Assembly: GCA_001599935.1 (NCBI GenBank)
Contig: BCIJ01000006.1
Location: forward strand, 124,001 to 188,000
Length of the DNA: 64,000 bases
Source: Holtermannia corniformis
Lineage: Eukaryota; Basidiomycota; Tremellomycetes; Holtermanniales
Direction of reading: 5' to 3'
How positions within the stretch are numbered: position 1 is the first letter of the stretch; the number at the start of each line of letters is the position of its first letter. The position numbers and the translations under genes are program-made. The notes under the pieces were generated by a model. That model searched no databases. It was not told the origin of the DNA and was given only the letters and a program-made list of their open reading frames with translations. Shown one piece after another: positions 39,483 through 51,819 of the stretch.

Positions 39483-42400
39483 TCAGAGACCTCCAGGCCC
39501 GTCGAACGGAGTCGCAAACGGGTCCTCTGCCTTTTTGCGCCGGTCGTGCTCTTCCATCTGTTTGAAAAAGGCCGCGAGCGCCGCCGTGCCGCCGGGCTTG
39601 GTGCTGCTCTCGGTGCGTGCGACGAGTTTGGGCGCAGCCGAGCCGGGCGAGAAGAAGGACTCGGGCGATCTGGGTGACACGGGCGTGTCGGGTGTGCCGC
39701 GGTCAGATTCAGGAGCGGGCGTAAGCCGCACCGGGAGCGTTTCGGACGATGGGGTCGCGCGGGGTGCAGGGTACAGGCTCGTGCTGGATTCCTGAGCCGA
39801 GCCGAGAGCAGGGTACCGCGAGTCGTTGGGTCGTGAAGGTTGACGGATACCGAGCTGCGCAGGCGTCACCATGGACCAATGCCTGTCTCCCTCGTCTGCA
39901 TCTGAGAATCGGTGCTGGCTAGGCGCTTGCTCTGGTTCCGCCCAGTCACCGCGCTTGGTCCATGGCGAGCGGGGTGTGAACGATTGGTCGCCGCCCCACG
40001 ACTTGTCGCTCTTCTGACTCGCGTTCCGCTGCAGCCCCGAGCCATTCGCCGTCGGTGCGTCCGCGCCGCGACTCGGCATGAAAGCCTTGACGGCTGTCGC
40101 GACGCCCAGCAGCTTTGTAGTCCACGTCGACGCACTAGCCTGTTGCACGTCGGACGCGAACGAGTCTTCGCCGCGACTGTACCGTTCCGAGCTCTCGCCG
40201 TGTTCCACCAGGCCGGCCTGGCCATCTTCAGTCTTGCCAACGTTGTCTTTGCCGCGCTTGAGCCACGCGACGCCCGGTGCAGCGAGAGCGGCGAGGGAAC
40301 GCGTCGAAGACGAGACGGAACGAGTGGTGAATGGCCGAATGGGATGACCCTGGTCGTCGTAGCGTGCAGACTGAGGTCGACCGGTATCGAGGAACGACTC
40401 GGTGCTCTTGGTCGCGTGCTGCGAATACTTGAAGACTGAAGGCGAGAGGAACCCCGGCGAGGCGGCGCGAGCGTGCCATTGACGATACTCACCGCCCGCA
40501 TCGTCGTCGCCATCAGAGGGGCGCGAGACGGCGACAATCGGCACAGGCTTGTCGTGGTCGTGCAGGTGTTCATCGTAGATCGGGTGTTTTTCCTGTCGCG
40601 TCTTGACGAACGGCCAAGGGCTGGTACGGCCGGCACCGGCCTCACCACGGCGTGCAGCGCGCCAAGCGGCCCAGCGGTCGTTCACGCCCGAGTGCCATAG
40701 CGCAATCAGAGCGCCGACGAGTACTGCAGCCGCCCAAACGCCAAGCAAGATGGCGTACATGTCGCGCTCCTTCTCGATCGACGCCTTGTACCGATCGATC
40801 AAGTTGCCGACGAGGCCGTTACCGTCGCCGTCTTCGCTCGACCCAACCAATGCGCTGCTAGCGGGCGCCGCAACTTCGCTATACTGCTCGTTGGAGAGCA
40901 CGAGCGTGTCGTTGGCTAGGAGCGGGAGCGTGATCCGCGCGTTCTCGTGGATCCACGTCAAGCCCTTTTGCAGCGTGTCGACTTTGGATCCGAGGATGCA
41001 GTAGGCAAAGTTGTTGATCGGGTTGGCGAGGATCGTGCCGCCAAAGGTAATGTTGAGCACTGCCATGTCAGCAAGGTGTCGCTGCTCTAGCCAGACCACG
41101 CACCTTGCTCTACGCCATCGTAAAACTCGACGAGCGTGTCGTTGAGCACGACCGTCGTCGTGTTGACCCAGTGCCCAAACAACCGATCATTGACTTTATC
41201 CTGGTACGCGACGATCGCAGCGTTCACTTCGGCCGCGTACGCTGCGCTCGAGTTTTGCGCCGAGCCCGTCAGACCGCTGATGAGGGATTGCGTGCTGGCC
41301 TCGGCCGAGCTGTTCGCTTTCGCGAGCGTCGACGCGCGCATGTTGTCGATGGCGACGATTTGGAATTGGAGGCAGAGTAGCGTCAGGAGCGAGACGAGGA
41401 AGAGGGTCAGCAGGGTGGGATGCGAGAGGTACGCGACTGTAGTGTGGTTAGTGGTGGCTGAACAGCCTCGGAAGACTCACAGAACCAGCGCCAGTTCTGG
41501 CGGGCGCGCTCGGACCGCGCAAGCCGCTGCACCGCACCGGTAGCGTAGCGCTCCAACACGGGGTGCTCGACAATCGCCACCATCCTCCACCCATCGCGCT
41601 CACCCTGCGCAGCCCATTCACGCTCGACGTTTTCAACGTGATCGCGCATCTGTCGAAACTTCCACCACTCCCACCCGGCAAGCGCGAGCCACACGAGCAC
41701 AATGACCAGAAACATGAGGCCAATCGCGACGTTGGACAGGTGCTTGAGTGACTCTGCCGTGTCATCAATCACAGACGTGTCGAGGTTGGCGCAGTAGTCT
41801 TGCTGGGCGTCTTTGGCCGCTTGCACTGATTCCAGGCTGGGTACGGGCAGGATCGAAGCGTTGAACCCTGCTGCGAGCTCGTGCGTGGTCTCGTTGATCT
41901 CCTTTTTCAGCGCTTCGAACGGGATCGAGACAATGTCTTGGATCTTGTCTTTGAGCTCGCCCATGGTCGGGAGCGAGTTGTTGAGAGCGAGCAGCGAGTC
42001 TTCGAAATCGGTTGGGATGGTGACGTTTGCGAGGCCAGAGAGCGATGGGATGTTGAACTGCGGGACGTCGAGGTTGACGTTGACGAGGCTGGTGACGGCC
42101 TGCATGGGTCAGCAGAGTCCAAGGCCGAGGCCGGTGACTGACATTGATGCCAGACACTGCGGACGCGATCAGGCTGTTGGCGGATGCGATATCCTCTTGG
42201 ATCTCTGTGCGCAGCGCGTTCAAACTCGTCGTGACTGCGTCGGAGATCTGCACGGCGTTAGCGCGCTCTTTGTGACTACTAGCACTACGGACCGTCTGCA
42301 CCGCGCCAATCACAATCTCGAGCGTGCCCCTCACGACGAGCTCGATCGTGCACATGAGCATGCTCCGGTACATGTCGATCAAAAAGTTGAGGACCGTCTC

Positions 42401-42913
42401 CATGATCGTGATGCTGATCATCAAGATGACGCCGAGGCCGAGGATGGTCGCCTGGACGGCGACGACGAGGCCCTCGTTGCTCTGCTGGGCAAGGTAGCGC
42501 GGGAGCGAGTTGAGCGACGAAAAGCCGGTCTGGATCCCGTCGCATGACGACTTGAGTTGGGCCCGGTACGAGTCTGCGAGCGATTGAGTCGAGTTGGAGG
42601 ACGAGATGAGGTGGACGGTAGTGAGCAAGAGGAGGATCAGAGGCAGTGCGAAGACTGTCAAGGCCACGCGCGAGCGCACGCCGAGGTACGGTCTCAGTGG
42701 CGTGTATTCATCCTGATGCTCGGCTGTGGCGACGACTGGTGGAGGATGGTACGGTGTGCGAGGGGTGTTGGGTACCGTCGATTCGGTCGAGGTGTACCGC
42801 GAGAACGGCGGTCTGCTCGGTGGCGTGAGTGGTACGACGTATTCTGCCGGCTGTTCGCTTGCAGCCGCTCGGTTGACGGTGGGTTGGCCAGGAGGAGCGA
42901 GGTAGGTTGACAT
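39483..42913 (-). CDS. PRM1: Plasma membrane fusion protein PRM1
   Basis: Promotes plasma-membrane fusion between mating cells; localises to the contact zone. ATG 42913 (MSTYLAPPGQP) gives a Pro-rich cytosolic head, then LGVRSRVALTVFALPLILLL (TM1), LAQQSNEGLVVAVQATILGL (TM2 region), MSITIMETVLNFLIDMYRSML-like helix, an ectodomain with N-glycosylation sites (NVTIPTDFE, NETTHELAAGFNAS), SNVAIGLMFLVIVLVWLALA (TM3), HPTLLTLFLVSLLTLLC (TM4), a second ectodomain (NTTTVVLNDTLVE, FGGTILANPINNFAYCILG) and AILLGVWAAAVLVGALIAL (TM5). The order and the GGTILANP-NNFxYCILG block are diagnostic of PRM1. The Ser-rich cytosolic tail after TM5 is about 350 residues, far longer than in yeast. About 1070 residues. 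An upstream TTG-opened frame reaches 43042 but lacks an ATG. Confidence 0.9.
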
Positions 42914-43385
42914 GCGTGCTGCCGTCGCGTTCGGTGAAATCGAGTTTTGCTGCGTCGATTGCTGCTGCGAGTTGATGGTAGTATAAGAGTCAGGCTCTGC
43001 GACTCGGCCAGCGAGGAGTGCGTGTGCGAATGCAAAGGACAATGCGAGGCAGCGTCAGCAAGTGGGCCTTTTGTGAGACGAGTCAGTGGATCCATTGCTC
43101 GGTGCTGATCAGTGTGTGTAGCCCGTCAGTGCAGTGCGATCTGTGAGTAGTGCTATTGTTCATGACACGGTCAGTGGTGCGCAGGAGGCGAGAGAGGGGA
43201 AAGCGCCGTCAGAGAAGACAATAGGCGGTGGTGAAGTGGTGGTGCCACGTGTTGATGACTCGGTGAGCGATGCAAACCCCTGGACCGCACCAGTGAGCGC
43301 TGGACTAGACACCCTAGGCAGCATCCTGCATCAGAGTCGACTGCTAGAGTCCTCTGGTCACCCATCAGTCTCACTCCAAGCACCA
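42914..43385. other. Divergent promoter region PRM1 / ARC40
   Basis: About 470 bp between divergent start codons. The ARC40 frame is open upstream to 43134, but the ATG at 43386 gives the conserved start. A pheromone-response element could be expected for PRM1, but I see no convincing one by eye. Confidence 0.4.
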
Positions 43386-44812
43386 ATGGCAGCACCGGAA
43401 GCGTTCCAGCTCTCGCTCGGGCCCCTGACCGCGTTCGCCTTCTCCCCCGACCGCTCCCGTGCGTACCAGAGCTCGACTCGGGTTCATCGAGCTGACATCC
43501 GTGCAGAGGTCGCCGTCTCGCCCAACAACAACGAGGTGCAGATCTACACCCGCGGCGGTCCAGACGGTTGGGCCTTGACAGACACGCTCGCAGAGGTCCG
43601 TACGGTCACTCACCGCACGCACGCTCACCCCGCACAGCACGACAAGCTCATCACCGCCATCTCGTGGGCTCCCAACACGAACCGGATCGTGACGTGCTCG
43701 CAAGACCGCAACGCGTACGTGTGGACGCCGACGGCAACCGGGTGGAAGCCCGCGCTCGTGCTGCTGCGCATCAACCGCGCCGCCACCGCCGTCCAGTGGT
43801 CCCCGCGCGAGGACAAGTTTGCCGTCGCGTCGGGAGCGCGCACGATTGCAGTCTGCTCGTTTGACGAGGAAAACGACTGGTGGGTGTCCAAGCACATCAA
43901 GAAGCCGTTGCGCAGCACCGTGCTCGGGCTCGAGTGGCACCCGAACAATGTGCTGCTCGCAGCCGGCGCGGCCGACTCCAAGGCATACGTATTCTCGGCC
44001 TTTATCAAGGGCATCGATGCAAAGTGAGTCGCATGCAGAGTGAGCAGCTGGCTGACAGGACAGACCCGAGCCGACCGTGTGGGGTGACCGCTTGCCGTTT
44101 GGCACCATCTGTGGCGAGTTTAGCAGCCCGAACGGCGGCTGGGTGCACGACGTTGCGTTCTCTCCTTCTGGCGACGTCTTGGCCTTTACTAGTTAGTCTC
44201 GCTTTCTCGCTGTTGACCCTCTCGCTGACCCGACCAGGCCACGACTCGTCCATCTCCATCGTCTACCCTTCGGGGCCCGGCCAGCCACCCCACGCCCACA
44301 TTGTCATCCGCTCCCCTTCGCTCCCCTACGTCAGCCTCACGTTCATCTCTGAATCCCACCTGATCGCCGCCGGGCACGACTGCCAGCCCGTCGTGTTCTC
44401 CGGTACGGCTCAAGGCTGGGCACTCGACCACTCGCTGGACGACCCGAACGCGGTCGGAGCAGGTACCAAACCTCTGACGCCGACGGCTACAGGCCGGGTC
44501 GGAGGCGGCGGTCCAGGTCGGTTGAACACTGAAGCGTTCAACCGGTTCCGTCAAGCCGATTCCCGTGGCGCCGTCAATGCGCCTTCGGCGGGTGCGACCA
44601 AAGCGCCTGGCGCGATCGCCACGGCCGCAGATGGGAGCTTGTTGACCGTGCACCAGAACACGATCACCTCTGTCCAGCCGTACGAGTGGTCGCATACCGG
44701 CGACGTGGCAAAGGTCGCAACGGCCGGTCGCGATGGCCGGATCGCCATCTGGACATTGGACGGTGCGGGCGTCGCTGGGCTCGCGGGCGGTGTGCGCAAC
44801 CTGCGCGTGTGA
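43386..44812 (+). CDS. ARC40: Arp2/3 complex subunit 1 (ARC40/ARPC1)
   Basis: WD40 subunit of the Arp2/3 actin-nucleating complex. ATG 43386 ([20 protein letters not shown]). WD-type repeats: [40 protein letters not shown] with [80 protein letters not shown], then across introns [41 protein letters not shown] Gly/Thr/Pro-rich insertion ([17 protein letters not shown]) precedes [20 protein letters not shown] and the last blade. [12 protein letters not shown] is an ARPC1 hallmark. About 370-380 residues with four introns. Stop at 44810-44812, 41 bp from the convergent CCDC25-like stop. Confidence 0.92.
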
Positions 44813-44853
44813 ACGACAAGCGTTGTATGCCATGCTGAAGCGATAAAGTACAT

Positions 44854-45897
44854 TTACATAAAGCTGCCATCGCTCTCGTTCCCGCCGCCTCCCGCCTCGT
44901 CCTCATCCTCGTTATTGAACAGATCCTCGTAATGTCTTTGCCGCTTCTGCTCGGCCCACACCTTGGCCTGTTCAGCTTCTTGGATCTTCTATATCCGTCG
45001 CATCAGCGTCGTCGCTCGCTCCCGTCGCGACCTACCCGCTCGTTGGCCGCCGACTTTTTAGCGCGCCCTTCGGCCCTCAGTCGATCGACGCGCTCCTGCT
45101 CATGATCGACCTCTTTCTCGAGCTTGGTCTTGTTCAGCCGGTTCACGACTGCGTTGTCGCGCGCCGGGACGTGGACTGGGTCCATTCGCCGTCAATGTGC
45201 TGTTTCTCACAGATGCAAGCAGGGCACACACCGCGCTTGACTTTTTTATCTTGATGGAACGAGACGGCGCCGACGGCCATGTCGCCCGTTTTCTGCGCCT
45301 CGTCAGACGCGGACGCGCCGAGCTAGCCGCACAAACCTTGAGGTTACCCCAGGGCGTGTAGATGACGGAGATGTTGTCTTTTTTGTTCCCTGCAGCATTT
45401 TATCAGCGTCTGCTTGGAACTACTGGCTCGACTGCACCTTCGATACTGTTGGCTTTCACGAGCTGCGCGAGGTCCATGATGAGTTTCGGCGGGAGCGCGT
45501 CCCATGCGCCGTACGGTAACGAGTGGGGGAGGCGGAGGTAGACGTGGGCGGACGAGAGCTTGCTTGGTCCAGTCAGTTCAACGCGGTTCTAGTCGACGGC
45601 TGACAGACTCTACGTGGAACCAGACGTCGGTCTCGAGGCCGTAGCGTAGCAGATCTTCATCTGCGCCGTTGTTAGCTGCGAATCGTGATCCCACCGTCAC
45701 ACGGCGCACTCTCGACCTTGTCCCGACCCCTATCCGGTCGTCAGTACCAGAGCGCGGTGGAGAAGGCCACTGACATGTAGATGGTCGCTGGTGGACTGAC
45801 GGCTGCTCATCCGATGGAACCACACAAACCCAGACTCATCAGCGGCCGGCGATCGCCTGGGGTAGTGCATACCGTTTGACGTGAAGAACAATACCAT
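44854..45897 (-). CDS. CCDC25/NEMF-N-like (DUF814) protein
   Basis: Conserved eukaryotic family related to the Rqc2/FbpA DUF814 domain; the human member binds extracellular DNA and is membrane-associated, the fungal role is unclear. ATG 45897 (MVLFFTSN). Micro-sized exons then give TIYM and GRDKVE, EDLLRYGLETDVWFHVE, SSAHVYLRLPHSLPYG, LIMDLAQLVKANSIEG, NKKDNISVIYTPWGNLK, KTGDMAVGAVSFHQDKKVK, VNRLNKTKLEKEVDHEQERV and basic/coiled-coil C-terminus (KKSAANE). It ends DGSFM. The IYMGRDKVEN-EDLLRYG and VWFHVE-LSSAHVYLRL motifs are diagnostic. About 200 residues. Several introns in the 5' half are closely packed, and their exact joints were assigned by homology. Confidence 0.8.
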
Positions 45898-46328
45898 GGC
45901 CGCTGCGCTGTACGTTTGATCGCCTGCGCACAATAAGCCAGTGACCGCCAGTTAGTCTAATCCTGGCTAATGCTCTATCAAATGATTAGGATAGATCCTG
46001 ATTGATTGTATTAATAATTCAAATGGCCGAACGGCAGTGGCCTGCGCAGGTCATGACGAAAAGGCGTTTTCGCGCACCTTGTCAACGCACTTCTTCTTCT
46101 TCTTCTTCTTCAGCAGCAGCAGCATAGACACTAGACGCCTGGAGCGTAGACGCGACGAGCAGAGCACACACAAAGGGGTCCAGAGTGCCACGCCGTCATC
46201 CTGGCTCGGACCCGGTTCAAGCTCGATCGGAGTGAAATCAAGTCACTCGTGTCAGACCACCGCCATCGACTTGGCACCACCTTGGCCAGCGAGCCAGCAC
46301 TCGCAAGACACGAACACCAGCATAGGGC
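45898..46328. other. Divergent promoter region
   Basis: About 430 bp, AT-rich near 45960-46020, between CCDC25-like and the secreted protein gene. It contains the microsatellite listed separately, probably in the latter's 5' UTR. Confidence 0.4.
46090..46124 (+). repeat. Microsatellite (TTC)n(AGC)n
   Basis: Six to seven TTC units directly followed by four AGC units, about 210 bp upstream of the secreted protein start, probably in its leader. Length is likely variable between isolates. Confidence 0.85.
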
Positions 46329-47477
46329 ATGACCATGATGCCATTCTACTCCCTGCCTCAGCTCGTCACCGCCCTGCTCGCTGCAGCAGCGTGTGCGCGA
46401 GCGACATCGAGAATAGGCTCGGCCGCCTCGCTGCAGGAGCGCGCGTCGGCGGCCGGGTACAACGATCCAGCAGACGGCGGCGGCAAGATGCTTACGGTAC
46501 GTATGGCCGTGCTTTCGAGCTATCGCACAGCTGATGCCGACACCCTGTGCGCTTTAGATTGTCGATGGCACCTTCCCCGCGGGCCTCGGCGAACCGCTCA
46601 ACGTTATCCTCAGCACCGAGTCGGACAAGGAGCTGCTCGAGCTCAGCTTGGACAATGGCGGGTTCCTAAACTACATGCTGTGCGTTTGTGCTCAGCTTGC
46701 CCTCGCGAGACACTAACAATCTCTCGCGTGCAGCACCGCAAACCTAGGCGAAGAATGCCTCGGTCAAAGCCTGGGAGTAGACCAGCAAGCCGACCTCGGC
46801 GACGGCAAAGGTGTCGTCAACGAGACCGAGACCCTCCGATGGAACTATGGCGACCCTTATATCGGGACGTGCCGAGAGACGTTTGACGGCGGCCTGCATC
46901 TCCGATACTGGGTCCAGAACACGACGGGGGCAATCTTCATGGCTGTCAGTGTTGAGATGGATCTGGCCAGTGGGCATGATATCGTCCCGAACGGGTAGGT
47001 CGTGCGCGCAGTGTGATCAGGGCTGACGGGTGGCGTAGCTATGACCTCGGCAGAGACTACCTCGTCGGGAACCTGACAGGCAAGGCGTTTGAAGACCGAT
47101 CTGTCTCGAACCAATCCGTCTTGGTCGGCACCGGCACCTACAACAACTATACATACGAGACGACGGCGAGGTGGACGCCAGGCCTGTTACAGAACAGCAG
47201 TGAAGGCGTCAACCACTACCTCACGTTCGTCCCGCCACTAGCCCCTGCCAGCCTGTAGACTGAACCATCCTAGCGTCGAGTCGGAAGGCTACAATGCAGT
47301 CGACGGCCTCGTCGCCGTCCTGACCGTCAAAATCACGCAATACGGCGAACGGTGCGTCTCTCTCTCCTCGTCGCTGTCGCAAGCTGACAACCGCTCAGAA
47401 GCGCAGCAATCGCTTCGCTGACCGTCAGCCCGCTCTTGCTCCTCATCGCATCGCTTGCCCTCGTCATTGCATCATAG
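46329..47477 (+). CDS. GPI-type secreted protein, conserved in basidiomycetes (unknown function)
   Basis: ATG 46329 starts a signal peptide (FYSLPQLVTALLAAAACARA). Exons read AGYNDPADGGGKMLT, VDGTFPAGLGEPLNVILSTE, DKELLELSLDNGGFLNYML, then LGEECLGQSLGVDQQADLGD, ETETLRWNYGDPYIGTCRET, GGLHLRYWVQNTTGAIFMAV, SGHDIVPNGYDLGRDYLVGN and NYTYETTARWTPGLLQNSSE. Several N-glycosylation sites occur (NETE, NTTG, NLTG, NQSV, NYTY, NSSE). Removing two more introns near 47227 and 47353 gives VESEGYNAVDGLVAVLTVKI and a hydrophobic end (SPLLLLIASLALVIAS), a GPI-anchor signal, stop 47475-47477. If the intron at 47227 is not removed, it would stop at 47258 without an anchor. I know it as a recurrent secreted basidiomycete protein; its function is not known to me. 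Confidence 0.8.
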
Positions 47478-47829
47478 ATTGCCCACCGTACCGTAGCCAT
47501 AGAGAAAAAGGGGTGTTTGTACCATTCGTTTGCTTGCATATAGATGAGATGCCACTGTTTCCATGTTGACTCTTGCCGCGGGTGCAGCCGCGACGAGAGC
47601 GAGCGCGGCACGTCGTGTCTCGCTGTTGGGTAAGGGCATGGCGGTGACCCAGGACTGCATGTTTCGCAAGTCTTGGCTGATTACTCGGCACTTGGAACTG
47701 GACCCACTCTCACAGCATCATCAAGCGAGGGAGGCGATGCGCTCGCGGGTTCACTGGCGCATGGGTGTCAGCAGGCGCTCTTAGCGCTGCGCCTAATAGA
47801 TTGGATGACGCAAAGGCTACATATGCTGA
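47478..47829. other. Convergent spacer before RAT1
   Basis: About 350 bp between convergent stop codons. Short minus frames overlap it, without recognisable features. Confidence 0.4.
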
Positions 47830-50800
47830 CTACCTCTGCCCGCCATAGCCTCCGTACCCTCCATAACTGCCGCCCGAACCGCCATAGCCTCCATAGCCTC
47901 CTCTTGGTGGCGGTGCACCGTAAGAACCGCCAGAGCCACCACGGGGTGCACCGCGACTAGGTGGAGGCGGCGCTGACCCGTAGCTGCCGTGACCTCCTCG
48001 AGAGGGTGGTTGCGGCGGTGCGGCGTAGGCTGCTCGTGGTGGTGCGTACGGGCTCGGTGCGGCGTATGGATTGCCTATGGAACGTCAGCTCGTGTAAGAG
48101 GGTAACTGACGGAACAGACTGTATCCACCGTAGGCTGCAGACGGCGCGCTGCCGCCATAGCCACCGTAGCCGCCACCACCGCTGTATGCGGCCACGGGCG
48201 GAGGTGGCGCACGATAGCGGTCTGTTGCGACGGGCCCGCTTGAGTAGCTGCTTCGAGGTGCTGGCGATTCACGCGGGGTGCCGTACGGACTGGCTCGACT
48301 TGGAGCGCCGCTACCTGGCCCACCGTACGGCGTCGAGTGGCCACTGCCGCCTCCACCGCCTCGGTGGCCACCACGTCCTCGGCGGTCGCTGCCGCCTCTT
48401 CGTACATGCTCCTTGTCGGCCTCGACGAGCACTGGCATGCTCGGCTTGAAACCGTGCAAGAGCACCGAGCGGTGCTTGTGCGCTTGCTTGGGGTAGTAGT
48501 AGCGCACGGTGAGCGATGGGTTGCTCGACAAGTCGGGGCACGCATCGATCGACGGCAGCGGGCTGTCGATCCCGAGGTTGGGCACAAAGTTGGGTTCGGC
48601 CATGACATCGCCGAGGATGCCGCGCGACGCCCGGTGGTCTATAGGTACAGGCTGATGGCGTCAGCGCGTCTCCGACGGCCCTCGGAGCGAGACCGACCTT
48701 TTTGCTAGACTTTAACGAATACAGGCTACAGAACTCGTCATACAACCGGTTGGCCTCTGCAATGAACAGGTAGTTGTTCCCCCAGGTATTCCTTCGACGT
48801 TCATCTTCGGTCAACTCGCCCTCCTTGCCTTTGAGGGCGTTGAGCAGTCGGTGCTCGTCGATAAACGGCAAGAGGGCGACACCCTGCCACGCCATCTTTT
48901 TACCATTCATGTCAATCTCAAAGTCGCCCGGGTAGAAATCGATGATCGGCGAGTCCTCTTCGGTCATGAGGAGCTGGAGAGGTTCCGGCAGGTGGATCTT
49001 TGATGCGGCGGGGAAGACGCCAAGAAGCTGAGCAAACGGCTTGAAGGGGGCGCCCTGGTTGAACTCGATCTTGAGCGAGCCGACGTCTTTAAAGTCTTGG
49101 GCGAATGGCGCATAGTGGTACGGGTAGTACCAGTCCCAAGCGGGTACGCCCTGGTAGTAGTACTCGAGCACCCAGCAGAGTCCTTCAATGTAGTGCTTGC
49201 ACACGCTGCACACGTCAGCGCAGCTCAAGACGCCGGCACTCACTTTGAGATAAACTCCGTGTCCGACAGCTCGATCCCAAACTTGGAGCGATAGTATCTA
49301 GCGCGGTAACCCGGCTCCCAGAGCTTGACCTCGTCTTCATAGTCGACGGTCCCGTTCGGGTTCACCTTGAGTTTCTTTTTCGGGATCGGTTGATCGGCTT
49401 CAGGGTTCGGTGGCGCCTCGTCCTCCGAGTCATCGTCTTCAACGTCGTCTTCACCGTTCGCAACGCGCGCTTCGCGCCGCTTACGTTTCCGGCTTTGACG
49501 CGCAGATTCATTGATCTCGGGTTTGACCGGGTCGCTGCCCATCGACTCGTCCTCGTCGGCGTCCATCTCGTCACCGCCGGGGATCGCAGCCTCGCCATCC
49601 AGTTCAACGGCGACTTGCTTGCCCAACACCGTGTCCGAGACGGCCTCTTGACCATCGAGCTCGAGCTTGGTCTCGCCCTCGTTATCGGGCACGGTGCTGA
49701 TCCGTTGCGGAACAAGTTCGTTATCGCCGCCCTCGGCTTCAGCCTGCTTCTCAATCGCCGCCTCGACCATTGCCGGTTCCTTTTCCTCCTTTTCTCCGTC
49801 TTCAGTCATTTCCACCACGGTTGTCCGCGACTCCTTCTCGTGCCCGCCCTGTGGCACCGTCGCGACCGCTGGACCGTCGACGACGCCCGTGCCGCCCGAG
49901 AGCTCGGCCTTGAGAGCCTCTGCCGCGCTGAGGTTGGCCATCCGGATCGCCTTGCGGTTGGCAATGATATCCGCGTTGGAGCCGCCGAGAGCATCGATAC
50001 CCTTTTGGTTGTCGACTAGCGGTTTCGGCACGGTATCATACTGGGGCCGAGTCGGCAACGTCGGATGCGCGTTGCCACCGCGAGCAGTGTTGGTCGGCGT
50101 GACGGCCACATAGTCTTGGTTGTTCATCTGCATCGAACCCGGTTGGCGCGGGACCGGACGACCTTCGCGCCTCGCTTTGGCCTCGTCTTGTCTCCGATGA
50201 TCGTCGACGCGCTGTCGCTTTTGCCGATCCTCTTGCCGGTCTTCATCCTGTTTGCGCTTCTGGAAGATGTCATCCTCGCTCTTGGCGAGCCCCTCGAGGA
50301 TGATCTGGGCACGGTCCATCTCGACTTTACCGTGATTGGTGAGGTAGCCTCCCATGCGCGGCAACTCGGTCTTCCAGATCCTCAACAGCGTATCGATCGC
50401 GCCCTCTCGGATCTCCAAGCTCGGCAGGTGGGGTAAAAAGTCGTTGCCGACAAAGAAGATGAGAAAGATCCAGTCGTCTATCGCGCGCTCGAGGTCAAAG
50501 TGGAACACGCTCCCGGGCAGGTTGAGCTCTACCGCAAGGTACTCGCGTAGACACGAGACGTCGAGAAAGATGAACGGCTTGTCCTCGACCGGCTTGATCT
50601 CTTCGACCGCATTAGGGTCCTTGACCTTTTTCTCGCCTTTGCAGTTGGCGGCAAAGTGCCCGACGTCGCCGCAGATCTTGCACGCGTTGGGACCTTTGCT
50701 GCCTTGGAAGAAGACGTCTTCACGCAAGACTTTAAAGTGGGGCTCGTGCGTGGCGAGCGCTAGCATGATGAGATCGGCATCGAGACCGTAGATGACGTGG

Positions 50801-51819
50801 CTCGTGTTGGGGTCGTGTTCCGGGTGGGAGCGCTGGCGACGGATCCAGTCCATGATCTTGTGCTCGCCTTCGCCGGGGACGGAAGCGTCCGAGATGATGA
50901 CGTGCACCTGGCCGGTTAGCCTGTCGGTTCCAAGAGTCGACTTACATCCTTCCATCCGGGATCCGTGTTGAGTTTGTGTGCGACCCAGTATTTCAGACTG
51001 GCAGAGAGCAGGTCCATGAACGGTGTGCCTGTTTTATTCAGCTGGTAGTCTGCGAGTGGCGGCGGACCGACCCGGAGTGATGGCATTACTGTCCCAAGCT
51101 TTCTTGTTCAACGTCTCCTCGGAGACAGGGTGGCCCATCGCTGTACACGTCAGTGGTGGGACGTACTGACAAACCGGTGCGCACCCTCGAACAGCTTGAT
51201 GGCCTCCTTTTTCTCCTCTTCCTTCTCGGCGGCCTCCTGGGCAGACCTGAATCGACGGGAACGCTGCTGGTTCATCTTTGCGCGCGGTGCGACACCGTCG
51301 ATGGCCATCATGAGCAGTTTACGCGGTCGAGCCATGTTGACGACGCGCTCGGTGTATTTGAACACTTCGACCATCATCTCCTCTTCCGTCTCGGGTGCGG
51401 GCTGTCGGTGTGAGCACTTTCGACTCGCTGGATGAAGCGTGGACTGACCCGGCCTTCTGGGTGTGTACATGGGTGTACGATACCGTTCATGTCGACTGCG
51501 CCGTGTGAGCTCCGGCCTGTTGACCCGCGAGAGCGAACGCACGGTACAGGTTATCGACCTCGAACCCGTTTGGGTTCCGGCCCTCATACTTGATCGGGAC
51601 TTGAACAAGCTCGCCATCCTCGCCCTGGACTTGATACGGTGTGTCCTCTTTGACCTGCTGGACTGGATCGGCGTCAGCTTGGCGAGCTTGCGCAGCGCGG
51701 CATGGCACGGACCGATCTTGGGGTACTTTTTAGACAGCCACCTGAACAATGCTGGCACACCCTTGATTCGACTTGGTTCAGTACGGTGGCGTGGCGGGAG
51801 ATGCCGAGGGACTGACCAT
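47830..51819 (-). CDS. RAT1: Nuclear 5'-3' exoribonuclease RAT1/XRN2
   Basis: Degrades RNA 5'-3' in the nucleus; needed for RNA polymerase II termination (torpedo) and rRNA processing. The first exon is just ATG (51817-51819). A 55-bp intron precedes [16 protein letters not shown], the universal Rat1/Xrn start. Then [20 protein letters not shown], TPGTxFM region lost in introns, [40 protein letters not shown], a zinc knuckle [49 protein letters not shown] and [18 protein letters not shown] charged middle is followed by [20 protein letters not shown] and a Gly/Ser/Pro-rich RGG-like tail ([14 protein letters not shown]). About 1170 residues. Active-site acidic residues appear conserved. Confidence 0.93.

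Noticed and set aside
41813..42547. 244-codon plus-strand frame antisense to PRM1
   Set aside because: Composition mirrors the PRM1 transmembrane coding; PRM1 motifs on the minus strand are unambiguous.
43134..43385. Upstream extension of ARC40
   Set aside because: Frame is open but the sequence is not conserved-looking, and ATG 43386 gives the usual ARPC1 start.
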